The position numbers and the translations under genes are program-made. 64,000 nt of DNA from Strobilurus pachycystidiatus (lineage: Eukaryota; Basidiomycota; Agaricomycetes; Agaricales; Physalacriaceae), in the NCBI GenBank assembly GCA_019915135.1, contig JAHLMK010000010.1, positions 1,550,001-1,614,000 of the forward strand, given 5' to 3'. The number at the start of each line of letters is the position of its first letter. Positions within the stretch are counted from its first letter, which is position 1. The notes beneath the pieces are model-generated. The model was not told the origin of the DNA. It saw only the letters and a list, made by a program, of their open reading frames with translations, and searched no databases. Of this stretch, positions 32,837-43,100 are shown in pieces.

Positions 32837-34318
32837 TTAGTCGACGCGTACATAGCGAGGGCGGAAGCGAGGCACGGCCTCGGCGTCGCGATCCCATCGA
32901 CCGAAGACGGAGTCTGGCTCGTTCATGGAAAGAACGACTTCATCGTCTGACGCGTTGATGAGAAGGCTGTCCTCGCTCCAGCTGGCTCCGGACTCAGAGA
33001 TAGTCATGAGCGACGGCATCGACGAGTGAGTAGAGATCAAATAGTCAAGATCGGACTCGTAATAGTGATCGTACTCATAGCCGTAAGCTTCGTTGAAAAG
33101 AACTGAGCCGACGCTCTCGTTCTCTCCGGCCATCGAAGAATAGTCCGATGCTTCTGCGTCGGCAAAGTGGTCGAAGTTTGGAGCGCTGAACGTCATAGGC
33201 GAAAGAGGCGGGGATTCCTCTTCTACCAGAGGCAGAGAAGAGAACGATGCCGGACTCTCGTGAAGGAAGGAAGGATGCAGATACATCTCGTCGCGTTGGT
33301 CCAGACCGACGCGAGACAAAGCAGCGAGGCATTCGGTCGAAGCGTTTGGCCAAGCGCTCAAGTCGCGGTCCGATCCCGCTACAGCAATTTGGTTGAACCC
33401 TTTCTCAAGGTCGGGCAAGGATTCATCAGAAGTGTTGGGAGCGGATGATATATTAGACGATGCGACCGGGGATGGTGAAGGTGACTCGTCGTCGGAAGAC
33501 TCGTCGGACGAGCTTGAAGACCATTCCGGGCCATTGAGATATGGCGTGCGACGATAGCGACCGGAGTACAGCGTGCGCAAGGCATACACGGACACTCCAC
33601 GTCGGTCTGCTTCGACAAGAATGCAGGTTGGAGTGTATTCCTCCAGGTAATCAAAGCCTGACCACTCGTGGCTTCCAATCGGTTGCCAGTGGTACATTTC
33701 GTTGCTGTCCCTCGTGAAAGTAAGGAGAAGGGACAAGGCGTTCATGAAGCGCGCCAAACAGTCGATAATGTCGCGCTCGAAAGCGATGGCGTTATGCACG
33801 GAACTCCAGGTTTGCAACTGTAATGTTGCTGATGAGTCTAGGAAGTCCTGACTTGACATCGAAGCTTACCATGTCTCCCTTCGCAATTGTTAGTCCGCAC
33901 TCATTAAGGTGGTCCTCGAGTTGTTGTTCCGACATCAGCGCACCGGCAGATGAAAACTTGAAGACACTCGGAGTGATTTTGCGAACGACGCCGCCTGCGT
34001 TATTGAGGTAAGTATCAGAGTTTGGAATTTCAACGAAAGATACCGACGAAGGAACAAGTAGGCCCTTGTAGTTATGATCTTTCTTTCATAAACGATGTCC
34101 CACTCGCCGTCGTCCATGTAGCGGAATTGAGTGAGAGTCACGGCTTCCAGCGCCGGCTCAACGACTAGAGCGAGGACCTTCCCTACGTCGGGATCTTGGA
34201 GTAGAAGAAGATCTCTATACAGAGGATCCTCAGGAAAAAGTGGATAGATAGGAGGGGAGATGCGAGGGATGGGCATATGAAGCGAGGGAAAGCTGGAGTG
34301 GGGAGTGAATTGAGACAT
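32837..34318 (-). CDS. Extra intron-containing gene of element B (unknown function)
   Basis: This gene lies between the pol stop (34679) and the 3' LTR of element B, in the gag-pol sense. The ATG at 34318 opens a Pro/Ser-rich head, then a folded-looking region (FRYMDDGEWDIVYERK). From about 34082 the natural reading continues one frame over (GGVVRKITPSVFKFSS, MSEQQLEDHLNEC), which implies a single-base frameshift or an unusual splice. A clear GT-AG intron of 52 bases (33818-33869) follows, phase 0, and the last exon ends with a Ser/Asp/Glu-rich tail and RPRYVRVD. There is no signal peptide or membrane segment, so it is not an obvious envelope gene. The family is unknown to me. Confidence 0.65.
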
Positions 34319-34343
34319 GCCTTTCGTCGTTATAGAATGAAGG

Positions 34344-34351
34344 CTTTTATA
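34344..34351 (-). promoter_or_regulatory. Internal TATA box upstream of the extra gene in element B
   Basis: TATAAAAG on the minus strand, 26 bases before the ATG at 34318 and downstream of pol. It suggests a promoter of its own for the extra gene. The closeness to the first ATG leaves room for the internal Met at about 34276 as the start. Confidence 0.45.
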
Positions 34352-34678
34352 CCTTTTTGTTCGCGCGTACTCGTTGCAGTGCCAGAATCGTGCCCTGCCC
34401 TATAGTCCGTCAGATCGTTTCATGCGGCCTTCCTGAGTGCGTGTTCGGTCGTAGTTAATGTGATTATTAGAGGGAAGAATGTACGCGTCCCATGAGTGAT
34501 CGAGCATCTCGGTGATGCGACGCGGTAAAAGCGAAAAGAGAGCGACATCAATTGTCGTTCCTGTAGCTCCATATAGGTTTCGGAACGAGACAGGTAACGA
34601 CTAGATGCAAGACAGGAATCATGAAAGCTGAGAGGACAAAATAGAATATGCCTCAGATGTACGGCTCCGGCGGCATGA

Positions 34679-37600
34679 CTAATCCGCACTGGCGCCGCTC
34701 TCGGTTCGCGACTTGATCCAAGCTTCCATGACTGCTGGCGCGTTCTTGAGCGCTTTCGCGGTTTTCCACTGATCCTGGCTTGGATCTTGATCCTTCCAGC
34801 GCACTTTGAACATCTTGACTCTCTTGTGTTTTCCTTTTCCGCGTATCATTCGTTCCTGAACGATCTTGTCGATCTCCGTCTCCTCTACAAGGCTTTCGAG
34901 ATCGGTCTTACTGAATTGCTTGGTAGGTCGGTCACCAAACTCAGGTGGTGACCTCTGATATTCCTCTAGATGTGCTATATTCAGAATTGGGTGGATGCGG
35001 CTGTTAGCGGGCATTCGCAGTTGGTAAGTGACGGGGCTGAGTTTCCGTACAATTTCATACGGCCCGTCGTACTTCAGCAGTAACTTTTCCCCTCGGCCCT
35101 TTTCTTTCTTTTTCAGCAGCTCCAGGGAGTGTGGATTTAGGACAACATAATCCCCTTCCTCATATTCTGTGAGTAATTTCCCTTTGTTATATGATTTCTC
35201 TTGAAATGCTTGACTGAGTTTTAGGGCGTCCTTGGCGCGAGTCCGAGCAGCTTCAAACTGTTCCACCATGTCTACAGCACTTTCTTCTTCATGCGACTCG
35301 TGCAATCTATCTGGTTTTCCTCCCTTCGTGACTAGATCGCCAAACGGACGCGGGATATAGTCCGGGTCACTTAGCATGGTGCTTTCAGTAACAGGCTGGT
35401 AACCATAGAGAAGGAAAGCAGGTGAGCTTCCCGTGCTTGAATGCGGAGTTGTGTTGTATGATAATGCTAACTTATCGAGCCAACAGTCCCAATCGTCTCT
35501 TTCCAGGCCCACGTAGGCTCGTAACACGATTTCGAGTCCTTGGTTGAGTACCTCAGTCTGTCCGTCCGCCTGAGGATGATGTGAGGTCGTTAACGCTCTC
35601 GTAGCGCCCATGAGCTCACAAACTTCTTTCCAGAACGCGTTACGCCATCTAGTGTCTCGGTCAGTGATAATCAGTTTCGGTATACCATACTTACAGATGA
35701 TCTCTTTCACAAACACGTTCGCAGTTTCCAGGGCGTCAATTTTTATCGTACAAGGGATGAAAATCCCAAACTTAGTAAGTTTATCGACTAACACGAGCAC
35801 GTTGTCATACTTACCCGATGACAATGGTAGTTCCGGAACGAAGTCCATTGATACAACCTCGAAAGGTCGCGTTGGGATAGCGATGGGTTGTAGTAAGCCT
35901 ATCGGTCCGTGTCTTCTTGGTTTAGACTTCTGACAAACATCGCAGGTAGACACGTACCGCTTGAGATCGCGAGACATGCCCGGCCAGTAGTGTGTAACAG
36001 CTAGGCGATTGTAACACCGATGGTACCCAGCGTGAGCGCTCTCCATTGGTGAGTCATGTACCTTCTTCATGACTTCAAGTCTCAAACTTACTGGTACGCA
36101 GAGGCGATTGTTGCCGTTCGAATCTTCAAAGAATACAATTCCGGACTCGGCATAGAAGTACTGTGGGAATCGAGGGTTTGAATGATACTTAGGATCTTGA
36201 ATAGCTTCAATAACTTCTTTGAAGTGAGCATCGTTCTGGTAAGCTGTTCTCCATCGCTCTAGCTCGTCGCCGGACATCCCTATCTGAACGTTGAACGTCC
36301 TGCAGCATACTATCCTTTCGGAACCATCTAGGCCGACCTCATTGCTAGCCAGTGAGTGAATGGAAGGTTCCGCGCTTGTTTCGTTTGCAGTAGCAAACTT
36401 AGTAGCTACAGTGAGTAGTTTCTCCTCAAACCGCTCTCCGAGCTCGTTATACATATTTCGTAGAGCGTCCTCGGACTTGCGCGTCAGATCTGCAGAAGCC
36501 ACTGTGTCCGACTTTGGACCCAATTCGGGCGGTAGTCTTCGGCGCAGCCTCCAGATGGGATCAACGTTTGAGTGCACGCGTCCGGCTCGATGAACAATGT
36601 GGAGATTTGGAAAAGCAGCAAAGACAGTTCCCCATGTAAGTAATCGCCGATTGACGTTCTGGAAAGTACGACTCCAGGTCAAGGCAGCGTGGTCTGTTAC
36701 TGCCAGTACTGTTCCACCCTCGATGAATGGCTGATACTTTATCAAGGCTTCCTTCAAGGCCAATGCTTCGCGTTCTGTTGGCGAATAATTGCGTTCCGCC
36801 GACTTCAAAACACGGGACCAGTAGCAGATTACGCGTTCGACGTATACCGTGGTTTCTTCGAACTCGGAGGACCATCCTTGAGCTTCCGGTACATCGTTCC
36901 ACTCTTTTGAAAGGACTGGTACTAATTCGGGAATAGTTTCCTTGGCGTCGAAGGCTCTTTTCAGCCGTTCATAAACACGTGTCCCTCGTAAGTCTTTGAT
37001 CTGGATAGGCTGTACTTGCTGAAGGATTCCTGCTAGGCCGTAATCGCAGGCGTCGGTATAGACTCTGAACGGAAGATCTCGTATTGCATAGGCGCGCACT
37101 GGCGCATGCGAAAGCACTTGTTTGCACAGATTGAAAGCTTCGTCGTGCAACGGTCTCCAATCCCACTCGATATCCTTCTTGAGGAGCTGGAAAAGCGGCT
37201 GCGCGATCCACGCGTAAAAGGGGACATACGCAGAGAAGTACACCATCATGCCTAGGAAGGTATGTAGCTCCTTCGAATTTCGCGGTGTTTCTAGTAACAG
37301 GATAGCTTCTACCTTTTCTCTATGCGTCGACATTCCCAGTCGTGAGACTTTCTGTCCTAATAACAGTAGTGATTGATATGCGAAATTACATTTACTTGGT
37401 GACAATGTGATACCTGACTTGATGATTGCCTTCAGAACTTGGTCTATGTGCCGAAGGTGGTCGTCAAAAGTAAGTGAGAAGACGACTATGTCGTCTATGT
37501 ATACTAGTGCAAAAATCCAGAGAAACGGGGCGAGTACATTTTGCATCACTCGCTGGAATACACTCGGTCCATTTCGGTACCCGAAAGGCATTCTTGCAAA

Positions 37601-39028
37601 GCGCCATAGGCCTCGATGACACCGAAAAGACAACGGATCTCGAGAATTCTCATGCATGGTGAGTTGTGTAAAGCCTGAGAGTGCATCGAGCGTTGTTAGC
37701 CATTGTGCGCCGCTCAGAGCTTGAGTGATGTCGTCTTGACGAGGTAGCGGAAACTCGTCCGGCACTACCATGGTGTTCAACTTTCGATAGTCTACCACCA
37801 TACGGGGCTTTCCATTTCGATATACAATGAATGTGGGAGCAGCCCAGGGGCTTGTAGAAGGCTCGATGACTCCGAGATGGATCCACGAATCCATCTGCTT
37901 GTCAATTACCTCACGATTAGCTGGTGATGCGGGGAATGGTGGCAAAGAAACCGGTTTCGCATCAGGCTTCATAGTGATTTTGACTTGAGCCTCGTAGTTG
38001 CCAAGTCTTCCGTCTAGCCCAAATGCGTCTTGATTGCGCTTCAGTACTTCAACTAACGATAAACGTTGTTCTTCGGAGAGATCCGTGGAAATCTTGACTG
38101 TCTTGATGAAATCTTCCGCCGATGTATCGTCGGGAGCCGTGTGAGCTGTCTTAGGGCCTCCCTCGATTGGTTCAGAGGAGCTAGGGTCGTCGCTTTCGGT
38201 AGCATTGCGCTGAGCCTTGGAAGTGATTTCCGTACGGCTCTGAATTAGACTCGATCGCGTTCTCGGGCCGGTACCCACGCTTTGTCCTTCTTCTACTAGG
38301 TGCTTGATGAGATTGGCGTGCTGCTGCTGTTTCTCCTTTTCTTTGACGTCACTGGATGTTCTGTCTAGCCAATTACGAGGGTTATGTGCAACAGATAGCT
38401 TCTGTCCCTGTGCTAGGACAACGACTTGATCACCGAAGTTGGAGATGTGTAGAAACGCGTTGTCTCTAGTGATGAGGGAATCAGGTGAGCCCCAGAATAC
38501 TCTTTCATTTGTGTCTTGCTGAATTGTCCTTTCGACGAATAAACAGTCCGACTTTGCTGGAAAGAGAGCCTCTACCGGTACTTGTACACAAGTTTTGGGG
38601 CCTATCACTGTTCTTGTCGCGCATCGGACCGCGCCGTTGGCTAACCAGTTTCGAGCCCACTTTCTCAGCTTCTGAGCCTTACGATGGGCCTGAGGACGTG
38701 TTAGCGGCGCCTGTACGACGACTGTAGCAACCCGAACACTGAAGGATTGACCGTCTTCCATTGTGCGAGGATCTCTAAGTGAGTTTTCGACTTCGATTTC
38801 ACGTCCTGTGTCAGAAAAGTTGATAAACGTTCTGGAGTCGCGTCGAATGATTGAAAGTGAGTATTGATCCGCATAATCATTACCGAGAATGAAGGCGGAG
38901 CTCATACCTTTCACGATGTAAGCGTCGACATTCATCTGGATGGGACCTTTTTCGGTTTCGAAGAAGAGATCCACGGTCGCATATTCACTGATGGCAGAGA
39001 TATCGGTGACTTGAAGTAGGTTGATCAT
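34679..39028 (-). CDS. pol: Element B pol: protease (part), RT, RNase H, integrase, chromodomain
   Basis: This 1449-codon open frame is the 3' major part of pol. Reverse transcriptase shows YIDDIVVFS near residue 508. RNase H shows TDACDYG near 660 and DHAALTW. Integrase has the HHCC finger (HAGYHRC...CDVCQKS, about 990-1030) and the DDE residues in SMDFVPELP, ITDRDTRW and HPQADGQTE. A chromodomain-like segment (MFKVRWKDQDPSQDQWK) ends the protein. The true N-terminus, including the protease site DSGSDIT, lies upstream and is cut off by the MITE at 39098-39559 and by element A. The pol frame is +1 relative to gag and overlaps the gag end near 47880. Confidence 0.95.
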   Translation of the reverse strand: MINLLQVTDISAISEYATVDLFFETEKGPIQMNVDAYIVKGMSSAFILGNDYADQYSLSIIRRDSRTFINFSDTGREIEVENSLRDPRTMEDGQSFSVRVATVVVQAPLTRPQAHRKAQKLRKWARNWLANGAVRCATRTVIGPKTCVQVPVEALFPAKSDCLFVERTIQQDTNERVFWGSPDSLITRDNAFLHISNFGDQVVVLAQGQKLSVAHNPRNWLDRTSSDVKEKEKQQQHANLIKHLVEEGQSVGTGPRTRSSLIQSRTEITSKAQRNATESDDPSSSEPIEGGPKTAHTAPDDTSAEDFIKTVKISTDLSEEQRLSLVEVLKRNQDAFGLDGRLGNYEAQVKITMKPDAKPVSLPPFPASPANREVIDKQMDSWIHLGVIEPSTSPWAAPTFIVYRNGKPRMVVDYRKLNTMVVPDEFPLPRQDDITQALSGAQWLTTLDALSGFTQLTMHENSRDPLSFRCHRGLWRFARMPFGYRNGPSVFQRVMQNVLAPFLWIFALVYIDDIVVFSLTFDDHLRHIDQVLKAIIKSGITLSPSKCNFAYQSLLLLGQKVSRLGMSTHREKVEAILLLETPRNSKELHTFLGMMVYFSAYVPFYAWIAQPLFQLLKKDIEWDWRPLHDEAFNLCKQVLSHAPVRAYAIRDLPFRVYTDACDYGLAGILQQVQPIQIKDLRGTRVYERLKRAFDAKETIPELVPVLSKEWNDVPEAQGWSSEFEETTVYVERVICYWSRVLKSAERNYSPTEREALALKEALIKYQPFIEGGTVLAVTDHAALTWSRTFQNVNRRLLTWGTVFAAFPNLHIVHRAGRVHSNVDPIWRLRRRLPPELGPKSDTVASADLTRKSEDALRNMYNELGERFEEKLLTVATKFATANETSAEPSIHSLASNEVGLDGSERIVCCRTFNVQIGMSGDELERWRTAYQNDAHFKEVIEAIQDPKYHSNPRFPQYFYAESGIVFFEDSNGNNRLCVPVSLRLEVMKKVHDSPMESAHAGYHRCYNRLAVTHYWPGMSRDLKRYVSTCDVCQKSKPRRHGPIGLLQPIAIPTRPFEVVSMDFVPELPLSSGKYDNVLVLVDKLTKFGIFIPCTIKIDALETANVFVKEIICKYGIPKLIITDRDTRWRNAFWKEVCELMGATRALTTSHHPQADGQTEVLNQGLEIVLRAYVGLERDDWDCWLDKLALSYNTTPHSSTGSSPAFLLYGYQPVTESTMLSDPDYIPRPFGDLVTKGGKPDRLHESHEEESAVDMVEQFEAARTRAKDALKLSQAFQEKSYNKGKLLTEYEEGDYVVLNPHSLELLKKKEKGRGEKLLLKYDGPYEIVRKLSPVTYQLRMPANSRIHPILNIAHLEEYQRSPPEFGDRPTKQFSKTDLESLVEETEIDKIVQERMIRGKGKHKRVKMFKVRWKDQDPSQDQWKTAKALKNAPAVMEAWIKSRTESGASAD

Positions 39029-39097
39029 CTGCCCCTGCTTTGCTCTGGGGTGAGTCGTCAGTTCTTTCCAAGCTCTTTCTGATATAAGTGTGATATC

Positions 39098-39559
39098 TAG
39101 AGATGTCCACGAATATATATTCGAGTATATTCTTATTCAGGCACACGAATAATCCCCCCTCCAAGGGTCATAATCGTTATTCATGAATATACTCTTAATC
39201 TTATTTGTCAACTTAATCTTCACTGCGAATATTTCGCTTTTATTCATGAATATTCATGAATATACGAGTATAATCATCTCAATGTCACTCAAGATCACAG
39301 TTCAAGTTATTGAATGACCTATAAATCATTCAAACAGCATCTAAATTTATCATAAACTTGTCTTTAGTACTGAGAATTCAGTATTGTCAGACACTCATGA
39401 ATGAGTTGAGGATTATGTGAAACTGAAGGTTCATATTCTATATTCGTCAACTTATTCTTATTCACGAATATAATATATTTGTCATATTCATATTCATGAA
39501 TAAGATTAGGAATATATTCATGAATATTCTCCTTTACTCCTTATTCGTGGTCATGTCTA
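39098..39559. mobile_element. 462-bp hAT-like MITE in the element B protease
   Basis: Termini are inverted TAGAGATGTCCACGAATA and TAGACATGACCACGAATA. The flanks carry the 8-bp duplication GTGATATC (39090-39097; 39560-39567). The body is AT-rich with many ATATTCATGAATAT palindromes. Excising it together with one copy of the duplication rejoins the protease codons DSGSDIT with LISERAW in frame. Confidence 0.9.
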
Positions 39560-39648
39560 GTGATATCCGAGCCCGAATCTACTATCACGTCGATACTGTC
39601 GAGCCCGATTCCGTTTACACATGCCTTGGTTTGTGTAGCTTTGCTACC
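39560..39648 (-). other. Element B protease segment between MITE and element A
   Basis: On the minus strand this 89-base island encodes the protease active site of element B (IDVIVDSGSDIT). It is separated from the rest of pol by the MITE and from gag by element A. Confidence 0.8.
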
Positions 39649-40119
39649 TGTCAAGACTGGCGCCCGAATACTAAGGCGACCACCCAAGTCACAAACAAGA
39701 CAGAGAAGAGGGATAGAGATTGAAGTATAAGATGTGGAGGAGTGTGTTGAGCTACAACAGTACTAGGAGCGACCAAGCAGTGAGTAGACGAAGAGAACAG
39801 ACTGAGGAAACTAAAGGGAAGGGAGCTACTATATATATACAAAGTCCGTGGCTGTGTAGTAAGGAGGAGAACAATAAGACAATAGGAAGTCCTAATGTGG
39901 CGAGACAATAGGCGGGCCGGAGTAGAGACAATAGGCGGTCCGGAGTGGACCCAGGTGGTCATCAGACCACTGATTGACAGGTCTAGGCAATGCCAAGACG
40001 ATGGATGCCAAGTGAATGTGGGCTAGGCCCAGGCCGAGGTGAATGTAGAGATGGGAGAATGTGGCGATGTCGGGAGTGGAGACGTGATGGAGGAAGCAGA
40101 ATAGAGGCGATTCGTGACA
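39649..40119 (-). repeat. Element A 3' LTR
   Basis: 471 bp, identical by eye to 47267-47737. It contains the TATATATATA promoter box at about 39830-39839. The element A pol frame runs into it and stops at 39983. Confidence 0.95.
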
Positions 40120-43100
40120 ATACCCCCTCTTTAGGATGCGCTTGCGCCTGGAGCGCAGTAGTCCCCGTCCAGATGTCGTTAACGGTGACACCGAGAGTGC
40201 GAAGGTGGGGAAGGGGTTTGGAGTAAGCCGTGGGATGCGTACGATGGAATTCCTTGATCAAAGGGAGTGCCTTTGTGAGGTTGGAACTGGGTTCCCAGGT
40301 GTTCTCTGATGACGGGTAGTCCAACCACTTCACCAAGTACTGAATGCCGCGCTTGTTACGAGTTGGGCGAGAGTCGAGTATGGCTTCAACATCAAACTCT
40401 TCCTTGTCGTCGATGAGGTCGGGCGGATTAGATGGGAAATTAGGCCCATGAGCCTCGGTCTCCACAAAAGGAAGGAGGAGGGCGGCGTGGAAGACAGGGT
40501 GTATACGCCATGTGGGAGGAAGTTTGAGACGATAGTTGACTGGTCCAAGTACGTCAGTGACTTCAAAAGGCCCATGATGCTTGTCTGAGAGCTTAGCTTT
40601 GGGTCGCGTTGTCTTGAGATTCTTTCCGTCAAGCAACACCTTGTCACCAACTTTGAACGTAATGCCCTTCTTGGTGACATCTCCGTTGTTCCGCTTCATG
40701 ATCTCTGCGGCGGTGGTAAGGCTAGCCTTGACTTCCTCGCGAAGCCGTTCTAGGTTGGTCAACCGTTCTTCGACAGTGGGAATGTTGGACGTGGGGTTCA
40801 AAGAGGGGTATAAGCGGGGTTTGAAACCATGAAGAAGTTCAAAGGGGGACTTGCCTGTGGCGGAGTGAATGCGACTGTTGTGAGAGAATTCCGCAAAGGG
40901 GAGGTATTTGACCCAGTCGTCTTGTCGGTAGTTACAGAAAACGCGGAGGTATTGTTCAAGTTCTTGATTATAACGCTCGGTTTCGCCATCTGTTTGAGGA
41001 TGGTAAGCCGTACTAAGCGCAGAGGTAATTCCTAGCTTAGCGTGAACGGCTTGCATGACCTTGCTTGCAAACTGGGGACCACGATCAGAGATCATCTTGT
41101 CCCAGAGACCATAGCGTCGATAAACACCATCCACCAAGATATCAACCGTACCATCCGCATCAATGGTCTTGCGGCATGGAGATACAATTACCGTCTTGGT
41201 GAAGCGGTCAACAACACAATGGATAGCGTTATACCCTTCGCACTCGGGTAAATCTGTAATGAAGTCGGTGGTGATAGTCCCAAAAGGGCGTTCGGGGATC
41301 TCTTTGGGTATAAGGGGAACATGTGCAGGATGATTCCTAGGTTTCGTCATCTGACAGGTAGCACAGCCATCGACATAATCGCGAACAAAGATAGACATGC
41401 CTGGCCACCAGAATTCTCGACTGAGAAGTTCGTAGGTCTTGAAGCGTCCAGGGTGTCCAGGACCAAGAGAGTCGTGGTGCATCTTGACAATGTCTCGGCG
41501 TAGTTGCAGGTCATCGGGAACATAGACCTTGCCACGGAAGAGAACTAGTCCGTCTTCGTAGTTCCATTCCTGTAGATTTTTGACCAGCGAACGAGGACCA
41601 TTGCGAAGAATGACTTCTAACGCACCACGGACCTCAGCGTCCTTATTTGGACATTCCCGAATACGTCGTCGCAGCTCAGCGTCTCCAACGGCTACAACTT
41701 CTCCGGGTCTGGTAGCGCGAATTCGGAAAAACTTTGGATCAAGGAGGATCCTGTCGGTGTTGTCGTCATCGACCCCCTCTTTGTGATCCGCACGGCGGGA
41801 GAGTGGGTCACTACGGTTCTGAGTACCAGGTTTATGAGTGAGAGTGAAATCAAAGCGAGTGAGGAATAGTGCCCAGCGAGCCTGTCGCCGGCTGAGTTTT
41901 TGCGAGTTGGCAAAATATTCAAGGTTCTTGTGGTCGGTGAGAATATCAACTTGGTGTGCTGAACCTTCGAGGTACTGGCGCCAGGCTTCCAGAGCACGGA
42001 TAATAGCGAGAAGTTCCTTGTCATGAATGTCATAATTGCGTTGAGGTTCAGAAAGGGACTTAGAGATGTAGGCGACAGGATGCCATTGGTCGTCGTCGCC
42101 TGTCTGGGATAGAATTCCGCCTGTGGCATAGTCTGAAGCATCTACTTCCACACGATAGGGCTTGTCGGGGTTAGGCATGATAAGGACGGGTGACGATGTG
42201 AACGCATCTTTAAGTGCCTCGAAGGCCTCTTGACACTCCGGTTTCCAGACCCATGGTTCGTCTTTCTTGGTGAGATCAAACAGGGGGCGCGCAATCCGAG
42301 AGAAACCTTCAATGAAACGACGGTAGAAATTTCCAAAGCCAAGGAATGATTGGACGTCCTTGACATTCCGAGGTAACGGCCATTTGGCGACACCGTCTAC
42401 CTTGACTGGGTCCATGCGAAGTTCATTGTGAGAGATGATGAGTCCGAGGAATTCAATAGACTCAGCTTCAAAGGTGCACTTCTCGGGCTTAGCATAGAGA
42501 TCGTGCTCCTTTAGGCGCTGGAGAACCTGCAAGACGACCTTGCGGTGTTCTTCTAAGGTCTTGGTGAAGATCAAGATGTCGTCCATGTATACGACAACTT
42601 TGCCGGAGTCGATCAGGTCCTTGAGAATGGTATTCATCATTGCTTGAAATGTGGCAGGAGAATTCATAAGACCAAAGAACATCACCAAGGGTTCAAACAG
42701 ACCGCGGTTTGTCTTGAATGCGCCTTTCCACTCGTCTCCTTCCTTGATTCGGCAGTTGTTGTAGCCTTGACGAAGGTCTACCTTTGAAAAGTAACGAGCA
42801 CCCTTGAGTTTATCGATCAATTCTCCAATGAGCGGGAGTGGGTACTCGTTCTTGATGGTGCCTTTGTTAAGTTCGCGATAATCCTGGACGGGGCGTAGTT
42901 TTCCGTCTTTCTTTTTAACAAAGAAGAAGGGACTCGCCATGGGGGACTTGGAAGGACATATGTATCCTTTTGCCAGGTTTTCGTCGAGAAAAGCGTCAAG
43001 TTCAGCTTGTTCAGTTGGAGACAATGGGTAGGTTTTGCATAGTTTTGGCTCGAAACCGGGTTTGAGATCAATGGCATGATCCCAGGGGCTGTGCTGGGGA

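Noticed and set aside
32837..34318. Envelope gene of element B
   Set aside because: The extra gene is in the envelope position but shows no signal peptide, no membrane segment and no furin-like site.
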